Shown here piece after piece: positions 1 through 5,535 of a DNA stretch of 6,548 nucleotides. The position numbers and the translations under genes were made by a program. The stretch comes from Ruminococcus flavefaciens. Lineage in GTDB: Bacteria; Bacillota_A; Clostridia; Oscillospirales; Ruminococcaceae. The DNA lies in contig SFFP01000109.1 in assembly GCA_004556875.1 (NCBI GenBank), forward strand, positions 1 through 6,548, given 5' to 3'. Below the pieces are notes generated by a model. The model had not been told where the DNA came from. It was given only the letters and a program-made list of their open reading frames with translations, and did not search any database. Position 1 is the stretch's first letter; the number at the start of each line of letters is the position of its first letter.

Positions 1-498
1 TTCCTTTATCTTACGCTGCTCATCAGTAGCGTCCTTCTGCTCAACAATGCCGCTTATACCGCCCTCTGAGCGGATTATTCTTCCATAGCCGAAAGGATCA
101 TCAAGCTCAGCTGTGATAACTGTTACGGCGTTGTTCTGCTGTTTATGTATAACAAGCGACTCTTTTATAGTCTCAGCGTCAATAAACGGAGCATCTCCGC
201 ATAACACCAGTGTATTTCCATCGGTATCTTCTTCAAGGAAAGGAACAGCCTGCTGTACAGCATGACCCGTACCGAGTCTTTCTGCCTGAAGCACAGTTGT
301 ATATTTTCCGCCGAGATATTCATCTATCATCTCGCCTTTAAAGCCCTTTACTACGCAGATATCATTTATCCCCGCATTTTCACAGGCAGATATCACCCAG
401 CGAAGCATCGGCTCGCCAAGAACCTTGAAAAGAGGCTTAGGCATTTCCGCTTTCATGCGCTTGCCCTGTCCTCCTGCTAAGATAATTGCCTTGTTCAT
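1..498 (-). CDS. glmU: GlmU, N-terminal uridyltransferase domain (partial, runs off left edge)
   Basis: Bifunctional UDP-N-acetylglucosamine pyrophosphorylase / glucosamine-1-phosphate acetyltransferase, a cytoplasmic enzyme that makes UDP-GlcNAc for peptidoglycan. Only the first 166 residues are in the window, against roughly 450 for the family. They contain the nucleotide-binding loop LAGGQGKRM (residues 7-15) followed by PKPL (20-23), the uridine-binding stretch Q71 with LGTGHAV (75-81), the metal-binding type motif CGDAP (100-104), FGYGRIIR, and GIVEQKDA near the cut end. The loop reads LAGG where most GlmU have LAAG. The ATG at 498-496 is preceded by a strong AGGAGG (512-507), 8 nt away. 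The gene lies 98 nt downstream of lipoprotein B in the same direction, with no clear terminator between, so co-transcription is possible. The acetyltransferase half (left-handed beta helix) lies outside the window, so a single-domain pyrophosphorylase cannot be excluded. Confidence 0.93.
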   Translation of the reverse strand, partial: MNKAIILAGGQGKRMKAEMPKPLFKVLGEPMLRWVISACENAGINDICVVKGFKGEMIDEYLGGKYTTVLQAERLGTGHAVQQAVPFLEEDTDGNTLVLCGDAPFIDAETIKESLVIHKQQNNAVTVITAELDDPFGYGRIIRSEGGISGIVEQKDATDEQRKIKE

Positions 499-535
499 TT
501 CTTGTTCCTCCTAAAGTATCATGAAAGATCTATAT

Positions 536-561
536 TTCGCACCGTAATACAGCGGTGCAAA
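536..561 (-). other. Stem-loop in the lipoprotein B / glmU spacer
   Basis: Read on the minus strand, TTTGCACCG and CGGTGCGAA form a 9-bp stem with one G-U pair around an 8-nt loop. It ends 37 nt before the glmU start codon. No T-run follows, so it is not a convincing intrinsic terminator. It could be an mRNA processing or stability element between two cistrons, or a leader structure of glmU. Confidence 0.45.
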
Positions 562-596
562 TGATCCGCATCAAATACCCGATCTGTACCTTATCC

Positions 597-1352
597 TCAA
601 TATACGTCAAGCTCTGACACAGCTAAAGGAAGGACCTTATAGCCCTCCTCTTCCGTCTTAACTACCGTGAGCTTTTCGGTAAGCTCTTCCTTTTCAGACG
701 GCATAAGAGCCACAACGCTTACTGTCAGCTCACGTCCGTCAGTGACTGTTATATCCAGATCTCCTCCATCCAGCATTTTGAAGTAATCCTTGTAAAAGTT
801 CTCAACATCGGCAAGCTGTTCATCGGTAAGGATAACGCTTTCGTCAACATTGAAAGAAGCTAATCTTCCGCCTTCCTCAATTTCCTCATCTCCGACGAGC
901 TGCTGACCGAGGTCGCCCATTGCCTTCATAGCGTCGATTATCTTAGACGGATACATCTTGCTGCCCATAAGCTCAACGTCATTTTTCGCAAGAGCTTCAA
1001 CGTATCCTCTTGCCGCCATATTCATCATTCCGTCATTTGCGTCTCTTGACATTCTGTCGGCTTTTGTCGGGGCAGGAGCTGTCGTCTTAGGCTCAAAAGC
1101 AGGCAATGACACTGTCGGCATTGTTGCCGTTGTCTTGCTTGTTTTCTTGCTCTTTTTCGCCTTTTCGGGATCGGTAGTCAGTCTCGGCTTAGAACCGTCC
1201 TGTACCTTCTCGGATATTTCAGTGTTTGTTTCTGTTGTATCATTTACAGTTGTATTTGCTTCTGACGGCTTATCACCGCTTTTACTGCTGCCGCAGGAAA
1301 CTGCGCATACAGTCAGCAAAGCAGTCATTGCCGCCAATATTCTCTTTTTCAT
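597..1352 (-). CDS. Lipoprotein B, unknown function, paralogue of the adjacent lipoprotein
   Basis: A 251-aa exported lipoprotein of unknown function, expected on the outer face of the membrane. Residues 1-20 form a signal peptide: MKKR, a hydrophobic core, and a lipobox AVSC with the modifiable Cys at 20. Residues 21 to about 104 are a low-complexity linker rich in Thr, Ser, Lys, Glu and Pro. From about 105 to the end is a mixed alpha/beta domain containing ARGYVEALAKND (114-125), a YPSKIIDAMKAM segment, and a closing EGYKVLPLAVSELD. This domain matches that of lipoprotein A over its whole length. The 'one helix, short insert, then strands ending in a W/Y-K-V-x-P' layout is reminiscent of small NTF2-like extracytoplasmic domains, but that is only a guess. 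The ATG at 1352 has GGGAG six bases upstream. It lies 54 nt downstream of lipoprotein A in the same direction, so the two probably share a transcript. Confidence 0.88.
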   Translation of the reverse strand: MKKRILAAMTALLTVCAVSCGSSKSGDKPSEANTTVNDTTETNTEISEKVQDGSKPRLTTDPEKAKKSKKTSKTTATMPTVSLPAFEPKTTAPAPTKADRMSRDANDGMMNMAARGYVEALAKNDVELMGSKMYPSKIIDAMKAMGDLGQQLVGDEEIEEGGRLASFNVDESVILTDEQLADVENFYKDYFKMLDGGDLDITVTDGRELTVSVVALMPSEKEELTEKLTVVKTEEEGYKVLPLAVSELDVY

Positions 1353-1385
1353 TTATTTCTCCCAAGAAATTTATTTATCCCCTTG

Positions 1386-1405
1386 TATCGGTCAGTATAC
1401 CGATA
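1386..1405 (-). other. Short inverted repeat between the two lipoprotein genes
   Basis: TATCGGT (1386-1392) and ACCGATA (1399-1405) form a perfect 7-bp stem around a 6-nt loop, starting 1 nt after the lipoprotein A stop codon. No T-run follows on the minus strand, so full termination is unlikely. It may protect or process the upstream message, or be chance. Confidence 0.4.
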
Positions 1406-1406
1406 A

Positions 1407-2150
1407 TTATTCCATAGCAGCCATAGGATCGTCCATATTAAGAAGATCGCCTGCTTCTACAGGAACGACCTTCCAGCCCTCATCCTTGAGGTAAACGAGG
1501 CAGAGGGGCTCTGTTTCCTTGCTCTGTTCGCTGCCCTTTTCAATATCTGTTGTAAGATCGTAGAAATATCCTTTTTCTGCCTTTACGCTGAGTCCTTCTA
1601 CATCCAGCATCTCTGCGAAATATGAGAAGTATTTTTCAGCACCTGCAAGTGCCTCAGCATTGAGTTCCTTGACATTATCGATCTTGCACTCATTGAGCGT
1701 GCCGCCTTCTTCCTCTTCACCCATAGCATCGGAATAGCCTGCTTCTTTAAGAGCATCGACTAAAGCCTTAGGATAAAGATAGCCAAGTACAGCATCCATA
1801 TCAGGCTTTACAGTAACTTCAGAGAATTTCTTGCTCTCTGCTTCTAACTCAGCAATAACATCAGCAGCTACTTCTGTATCTGTAAGAGCGCTGCCGTTAT
1901 CCTTCTTTTCGTCATCTGACTTCTCATCAGACTTGCTGTCATCAGCTTCGGTCTTGTCCTCGTCTTTCTTTTCAGCCTCGGTTGTAGTTTCGTCCTCTGC
2001 CTCAGTAGCTGCTTCGGTTGTTGCCTCAGCAGTTGTAGTTGTTTCGGTTTTCTTTGCTGAAGATGAAGTATCATCCTTTTTGTCACCGCATGAAACTGCT
2101 GCGCAGATAAAAGCGGTACAGGTCAAGAGAAGTGCAGTAAGTTTTTTCAT
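1407..2150 (-). CDS. Lipoprotein A, unknown function, acidic Thr/Glu/Lys-rich linker
   Basis: A 247-aa exported lipoprotein, first gene of the minus-strand cluster. Residues 1-21 are a signal peptide (MKKL, a hydrophobic stretch, lipobox AVSC with Cys21). Residues 23-87 are an almost pure Thr/Ala/Glu then Asp/Lys/Ser/Glu linker, probably unstructured, which would hold the C-terminal domain away from the membrane and through the wall. Residues from about 90 to 247 are the folded part. It shares with lipoprotein B the YPKALVDALKEAG segment, EEEEGG-x-L, a YFxYFxEMLD helix, and a closing EGWKVVPVEAGDLL. No catalytic motif is apparent. The ATG at 2150 has AAGGAG (2167-2162), 11 nt upstream. I do not recognise a named family. 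A sensory, substrate-binding or wall-associated role cannot be told apart from the sequence. Confidence 0.88.
   Translation of the reverse strand: MKKLTALLLTCTAFICAAVSCGDKKDDTSSSAKKTETTTTAEATTEAATEAEDETTTEAEKKDEDKTEADDSKSDEKSDDEKKDNGSALTDTEVAADVIAELEAESKKFSEVTVKPDMDAVLGYLYPKALVDALKEAGYSDAMGEEEEGGTLNECKIDNVKELNAEALAGAEKYFSYFAEMLDVEGLSVKAEKGYFYDLTTDIEKGSEQSKETEPLCLVYLKDEGWKVVPVEAGDLLNMDDPMAAME
1890..2084 (-). repeat. Degenerate triplet-rich tract encoding the lipoprotein A linker
   Basis: This stretch encodes residues 23-87 of lipoprotein A and is built almost only from Thr, Ala, Glu, Asp, Lys and Ser codons, with recurring ACT/ACA-GAG-GCT type triplets. It is degenerate rather than a perfect microsatellite. 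It opens spurious long Ser/Val-rich frames on the plus strand, which are not genes. Such tracts can change length by slippage. Confidence 0.6.
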
Positions 2151-2243
2151 AATTATATTTGCTCCTTGTTATTTAACATTGCGTATCCGCATATCGGCTT
2201 ATTTGATATTACAGACCGAAACTGCTGATATCGCCACCTAACT

Positions 2244-2272
2244 ATTTTTACATACTTTACAAATAATTGCAA
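2244..2272 (-). promoter_or_regulatory. Candidate promoter for the lipoprotein A-B transcript
   Basis: On the minus strand, TTGCAA (2272-2267) is followed after 16-17 bases by TAAAAA/AAAAAT (2250-2244), a weak sigma-A-like pair. It would give a leader of about 85 nt before lipoprotein A. The -10 is poor, so this is only the best of several weak candidates. Confidence 0.3.
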
Positions 2273-2298
2273 GCTTTTTTCGCATAAAACAAAACGCT

Positions 2299-2316
2299 TT
2301 GTTAAATTTTGTACAA
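2299..2316 (+). promoter_or_regulatory. Rex-box-like inverted repeat
   Basis: TTGTTAAATTTTGTACAA matches 12 of the 14 fixed positions of the Rex operator form TTGTTAA-N4-TTAACAA. It overlaps the 10-bp palindrome TTTGTACAAA (2308-2317). Rex is the NADH/NAD-sensing repressor of many fermentation genes in Clostridia. The site lies about 65 bp upstream of the ppdK -10, farther than a simple repressor site. In AT-rich DNA a chance match is quite possible. Confidence 0.3.
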
Positions 2317-2357
2317 AGTGCATCAATTTTAACGCCTAATTTTTGGCATCACATATA

Positions 2358-2386
2358 TGGTAATTTTTTCTGAGATGTGTTATAAT
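2358..2386 (+). promoter_or_regulatory. ppdK promoter, extended -10 type
   Basis: A perfect TATAAT (2381-2386) is preceded by TG one base upstream (TGTTATAAT, extended -10). The -35 at 17-bp spacing, TGGTAA (2358-2363), is weak, which is common when an extended -10 is present. Transcription would begin near 2393 and give a leader of about 60 nt before ppdK. Confidence 0.65.
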
Positions 2387-2395
2387 ATGTATAAC

Positions 2396-2426
2396 TCGAA
2401 TGATGTCCTTTTTTGAGATCATTCGG
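2396..2426 (+). promoter_or_regulatory. Inverted repeat at the predicted 5' end of the ppdK mRNA
   Basis: CGAATGAT (2397-2404) and ATCATTCG (2418-2425) form a perfect 8-bp stem, extendable by a G-U pair, around a 13-nt loop containing six T residues. It begins a few bases after the predicted transcription start and ends 14 nt before the GGAGG. In RNA it could be a 5' stabilising hairpin. In DNA it could be a repressor operator at the start site. Confidence 0.5.
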
Positions 2427-2454
2427 TAATGTTAAAAACTGGAGGTATACACCA

Positions 2455-5082
2455 ATGGCAAATAAGTATTGTTACCTTTTCTCTGAAGGTAATGCCAACA
2501 TGAGAGAGCTTCTCGGCGGTAAGGGTGCAAATCTGGCTGAGATGACAAACATCGGTCTCCCTGTTCCTCAGGGTTTCACAATCACAACAGAGGCTTGTAC
2601 TCAGTATTATGAGGACGGCGGTATCTCTGATGAGATTCAGGCTGAGATCAACGAGTATATCGTTAAAATGGAAGGAATCACAGGAAAGAAGTTCGGAGAT
2701 AAGGAAAATCCTCTCCTCGTATCTGTTCGTTCAGGTGCAAGAGCTTCAATGCCTGGTATGATGGATACAATCCTTAACCTCGGTCTCAATGAGACAGTTG
2801 TTAACACAATTGCTGAAAAGTCAAATAACCCAAGATGGGCTTGGGACTGCTACAGAAGATTCATCCAGATGTATTCTGACGTAGTTATGGAAGTTGGTAA
2901 GAAGTACTTTGAAGAACTCATCGACAAGATGAAGGCTGAAAAGGGTGTAACTCAGGACGTTGAGCTTACAGCTGACGATCTCAAGACACTTGCTGGTCAG
3001 TTCAAGGCTGAATATAAGAGCAAGATCGGCGTAGACTTCCCTGACGATCCTAAGGAGCAGCTCATGGGCGCTATCAAGGCTGTATTCCGTTCATGGGACA
3101 ACCCAAGAGCTAACGTATACAGAAGAGATAACGATATCCCATTCTCTTGGGGTACTGCTGTAAACGTACAGTCAATGGCATTCGGTAACATGGGCGATGA
3201 CTGCGGTACAGGTGTTGCCTTCACTCGTGACCCTGCTACAGGTGAGAAGAAGCTCATGGGTGAGTTCCTCACAAACGCACAGGGCGAAGACGTTGTTGCC
3301 GGTGTTCGTACTCCTATGCCTATCCAGCAGATGGCTGATACATTCCCTGAGGCTTTCGCTCAGTTCAAGGAAGTTTGCCAGACTCTCGAAAATCACTATC
3401 ACGATATGCAGGATATGGAGTTCACTGTTGAAAACAAGAAGCTCTATATGCTCCAGACAAGAAACGGTAAGAGAACTGCACAGGCTGCTCTCAAGATCGC
3501 TTGTGACCTCGTTGATGAGGGCATGAAGACAGAGCAGGAAGCTGTTGCAATGATCGACCCAAGAAACCTCGATACACTTCTCCACCCACAGTTCGATACA
3601 AAGGCTCTCAAGGCTGCTACTCCTATCGGCAAGGGTCTCGGTGCTTCACCAGGAGCTGCTTGCGGTAAGATCGTATTCACAGCTGATGACGCTGTAGAGT
3701 GGGCTGCTAAGGGCGAAAAGGTAGTTCTCGTACGTCTTGAGACATCTCCGGAAGATATCACAGGTATGAAGGCTGCTCAGGGTATCCTCACAGTTCGCGG
3801 CGGTATGACATCACACGCTGCTGTTGTTGCTCGTGGTATGGGTGAGTGCTGCGTTTCAGGATGCGGCGACATCAAGATGGACGAAGCTAACAAGAAGTTC
3901 GAGCTCGGCGGAAAGACATTCAAGGAAGGCGACTACATCTCAATCGATGGTACAACAGGTAACATCTACGATGGTATCATTCCTACTGTTGATGCTCAGA
4001 TCGCCGGTGAATTCGGAAGAATCATGGCTTGGGCTGATAAGTACAGAACTCTCAAGGTTAGAACAAATGCTGATACTCCTGCTGACGCTAAGAAGGCAAG
4101 AGAGCTCGGCGCTGAGGGTATCGGTCTCTGCCGTACAGAGCACATGTTCTTCGAGGCTGACAGAATCGCTGCTTTCCGTGAGATGATCTGCTCAGATACA
4201 GTTGAAGGAAGAGAAGCTGCTCTCGCTAAGATCGAGCCAATGCAGCAGAACGACTTCGAGGCTCTCTATGAAGCTCTCGAGGGTAACCCTGTTACTATCC
4301 GTTTCCTCGATCCACCTCTCCACGAATTCGTTCCTACAGAAGAAGCTGATATCAAGCTCCTTGCTGATTCACAGGGCAAGTCCGTTGAGGATATCAAGAA
4401 CATCATTGCTTCACTCCACGAGTTCAACCCAATGATGGGTCACAGAGGATGCCGTCTTGCTGTAACATATCCTGAGATTGCTGCTATGCAGACAAAGGCT
4501 GTTATCAAGGCTGCTATCAACGTTAAGAAGAACCACCCAGACTGGAACGTTAAGCCTGAGATCATGATCCCACTCGTTGGCGATGTTAAGGAACTCAAGT
4601 ACGTTAAGAAGATCGTTGTTGAGACTGCTGACGCTGTTATCGCTGAGGCTGGCGCTAACCTCGAGTATGAAGTTGGTACAATGATCGAGATCCCAAGAGC
4701 TGCTCTTACAGCTGATGAGATCGCTAAGAACGCTGACTTCTTCTGCTTCGGTACAAATGACCTTACACAGATGACTTACGGCTTCTCTCGTGACGATGCT
4801 GGTAAGTTCCTCGGCGCTTACTACGACAAGAAGATCTTCGAGAACGATCCATTCGCTAAGCTCGATCAGGCTGGTGTTGGTAAGCTCATGGAAATGGCTA
4901 TCAAGCTCGGTAAGCCTGTAAATCCTAAGCTCCACTGCGGTATCTGCGGTGAGCACGGCGGTGATCCTACATCTGTTGAGTTCTGCCACAAGATCGGCCT
5001 CGACTATGTATCTTGCTCACCTTTCCGTGTTCCGATCGCTCGTCTCGCTGCTGCTCAGGCTGCTATCGCTGATAGGGATTAA
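2455..5082 (+). CDS. ppdK: Pyruvate, phosphate dikinase
   Basis: Cytoplasmic enzyme that interconverts pyruvate + ATP + Pi and phosphoenolpyruvate + AMP + PPi. In anaerobes it serves PPi-linked glycolysis or gluconeogenesis. The 875-aa length is the normal size. The N-terminal ATP-grasp domain (about 1-340) shows GGKGANLAEM, VRSGARASMPGMMDT with R92, and MLQTRNGKRTA. The central swivelling domain (about 390-510) carries GGMTSHAAVVARGMG with the phospho-accepting His454 and the adjacent Thr452. The C-terminal PEP/pyruvate barrel has GLCRTEHMF (R560), TIRFLDPPLHEF (R616), MIEIPRAAL (E745), FGTNDLTQM (N768) and HCGICGEHGGDP with catalytic Cys831. These agree, within one position, with the known active-site residues of the Clostridium symbiosum enzyme. 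The ATG at 2455 is chosen because GGAGG (2441-2445) lies 9 nt upstream and the family starts at MA-K-Y. A longer TTG start at 2413 lies inside the leader hairpin. Codon choice is very uniform (Leu CTC/CTT, Ala GCT, Lys AAG), suggesting high expression. It is monocistronic, with its own promoter and terminator. Confidence 0.98.
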   Translation: MANKYCYLFSEGNANMRELLGGKGANLAEMTNIGLPVPQGFTITTEACTQYYEDGGISDEIQAEINEYIVKMEGITGKKFGDKENPLLVSVRSGARASMPGMMDTILNLGLNETVVNTIAEKSNNPRWAWDCYRRFIQMYSDVVMEVGKKYFEELIDKMKAEKGVTQDVELTADDLKTLAGQFKAEYKSKIGVDFPDDPKEQLMGAIKAVFRSWDNPRANVYRRDNDIPFSWGTAVNVQSMAFGNMGDDCGTGVAFTRDPATGEKKLMGEFLTNAQGEDVVAGVRTPMPIQQMADTFPEAFAQFKEVCQTLENHYHDMQDMEFTVENKKLYMLQTRNGKRTAQAALKIACDLVDEGMKTEQEAVAMIDPRNLDTLLHPQFDTKALKAATPIGKGLGASPGAACGKIVFTADDAVEWAAKGEKVVLVRLETSPEDITGMKAAQGILTVRGGMTSHAAVVARGMGECCVSGCGDIKMDEANKKFELGGKTFKEGDYISIDGTTGNIYDGIIPTVDAQIAGEFGRIMAWADKYRTLKVRTNADTPADAKKARELGAEGIGLCRTEHMFFEADRIAAFREMICSDTVEGREAALAKIEPMQQNDFEALYEALEGNPVTIRFLDPPLHEFVPTEEADIKLLADSQGKSVEDIKNIIASLHEFNPMMGHRGCRLAVTYPEIAAMQTKAVIKAAINVKKNHPDWNVKPEIMIPLVGDVKELKYVKKIVVETADAVIAEAGANLEYEVGTMIEIPRAALTADEIAKNADFFCFGTNDLTQMTYGFSRDDAGKFLGAYYDKKIFENDPFAKLDQAGVGKLMEMAIKLGKPVNPKLHCGICGEHGGDPTSVEFCHKIGLDYVSCSPFRVPIARLAAAQAAIADRD

Positions 5083-5230
5083 TCAACCTTTCACGATTTC
5101 ATGGGAGTTCCCTATAAACTTCGAATATGCTCAGGCATATCAGAAGGCACATGGGAAATACCTAAGAAAGAACCAATGGAAAGACATTACTATGGTAATG
5201 TGTCTTGAAGTAGGATAATCAAATAAAATC
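5083..5230 (+). other. Spacer after ppdK with several short hairpins
   Basis: Between the ppdK stop and the terminator lie two compact inverted repeats. ATATGC-TCAG-GCATAT (5125-5140) has a 6-bp stem and tetraloop. ACATTAC-TATG-GTAATGT (5184-5201) has a 7-bp stem and tetraloop, with AAGAC/GTCTT flanks (5181-5185, 5202-5206) that offer an alternative longer, bulged pairing. CATGGGA occurs twice (5100-5106, 5150-5156). No ribosome binding site supports a gene here. The stretch could be a structured ppdK 3' UTR, a leader RNA for the following element genes, or the scar of an element end. Confidence 0.45.
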
Positions 5231-5280
5231 AAAGCCTCGTATCGACGATGTTTATACATCGTTGGTACGGGGCTTTTTTT
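5231..5280 (+). terminator. Strong intrinsic terminator downstream of ppdK
   Basis: The arms 5231-5250 and 5257-5276 pair over 20 bp with only three G-U pairs around a TTTATA loop. The stem runs from AAAGCC to GGCTTT and is followed by a run of seven T (5274-5280). It should end ppdK transcription efficiently. It also sits only 33 nt before the start codon of the next gene. The reverse strand has a weaker T-rich tail, so some bidirectional activity is possible. Confidence 0.95.
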
Positions 5281-5313
5281 GTTGTTATGAATAAATTGAA
5301 AGGATTGTGTCAC

Positions 5314-5529
5314 ATGCTTATCAAACCAACAGGAGGCAGAGCTTCTCCCATACCACATAATTCAGTGTTTGTCAATACTCTTTCAGTAATTTCTCCGGAA
5401 GGCTTCAATGCACAGAACAAAGATTTTGTCAAGACTTATATTGAAAAAAATCTTGAACCCGAAGCACAAAACGCACTGGGTGTCAATAGGTTTCTGAAAA
5501 ATTATCAGGATTTTTTTCAGAGAGGATGA
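5314..5529 (+). CDS. 71-aa hypothetical protein, first gene of the mobile-element module
   Basis: Small soluble protein of unknown function with no signal peptide or membrane segment. It begins MLIKPTGGRASPIP, has a hydrophobic stretch VFVNTLSVI, and ends in a charged, probably helical part (DFVKTYIEKNLEPEAQNALG, then RFLKNYQDFFQRG). I do not recognise the family. The ATG at 5314 is chosen because AAAGGA (5299-5304) lies 9 nt upstream. The in-frame ATG at 5287 and the earlier start at 5248 have no ribosome binding site, and the latter lies inside the terminator stem. The stop is 6 nt before the start of the DUF6017 gene, whose ribosome binding site overlaps this gene's last codons, so the two are translationally linked. 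There is no room for a promoter between the preceding terminator and this gene, which implies readthrough or an upstream promoter with attenuation. Confidence 0.72.
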   Translation: MLIKPTGGRASPIPHNSVFVNTLSVISPEGFNAQNKDFVKTYIEKNLEPEAQNALGVNRFLKNYQDFFQRG

Positions 5530-5535
5530 ATACTG

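Larger units (their letters stand above)
2151..2454. promoter_or_regulatory. Divergent intergenic region between lipoprotein A and ppdK
   Basis: About 300 AT-rich bases without a plausible gene, separating the minus-strand lipoprotein cluster from plus-strand ppdK. It holds the lipoprotein A ribosome binding site (2162-2167), a weak minus-strand promoter candidate (2244-2272), a Rex-box-like dyad (2299-2316), a good extended -10 promoter for ppdK (2358-2386), an inverted repeat at the predicted ppdK mRNA 5' end (2396-2426) and the ppdK ribosome binding site (2441-2445). No riboswitch fold or tRNA is recognised. Confidence 0.8.

Noticed and set aside
536..561. Intrinsic terminator before glmU
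   Set aside because: The stem is good, but no T-run follows in either direction, so it is listed only as a hairpin.
958..1494. 178-aa plus-strand open frame opposite lipoprotein B
   Set aside because: Shadow of the low-complexity lipoprotein coding strand, with no ribosome binding site and a Ser/Val/Phe-rich composition typical of antisense frames.
1831..2241. 136-aa Ser/Val-rich plus-strand open frame opposite lipoprotein A
   Set aside because: Produced by the antisense of the Thr/Glu/Asp/Lys codon tract; repetitive composition and no start signals.
2413..2454. Longer ppdK start at a TTG codon, adding 14 residues
   Set aside because: It lies inside the leader hairpin and has no ribosome binding site. 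The ATG at 2455 has GGAGG at proper spacing and gives the normal family N-terminus.
5101..5208. 35-aa open frame in the ppdK/terminator spacer
   Set aside because: No ribosome binding site, and it contains the hairpin-forming repeats. Kept only as a possible remnant or UTR.
5248..5313. Longer N-terminus for the 71-aa protein
   Set aside because: The upstream start lies inside the terminator stem, and the ATG at 5287 directly follows the T-run without a ribosome binding site. The ATG at 5314 has AAAGGA.
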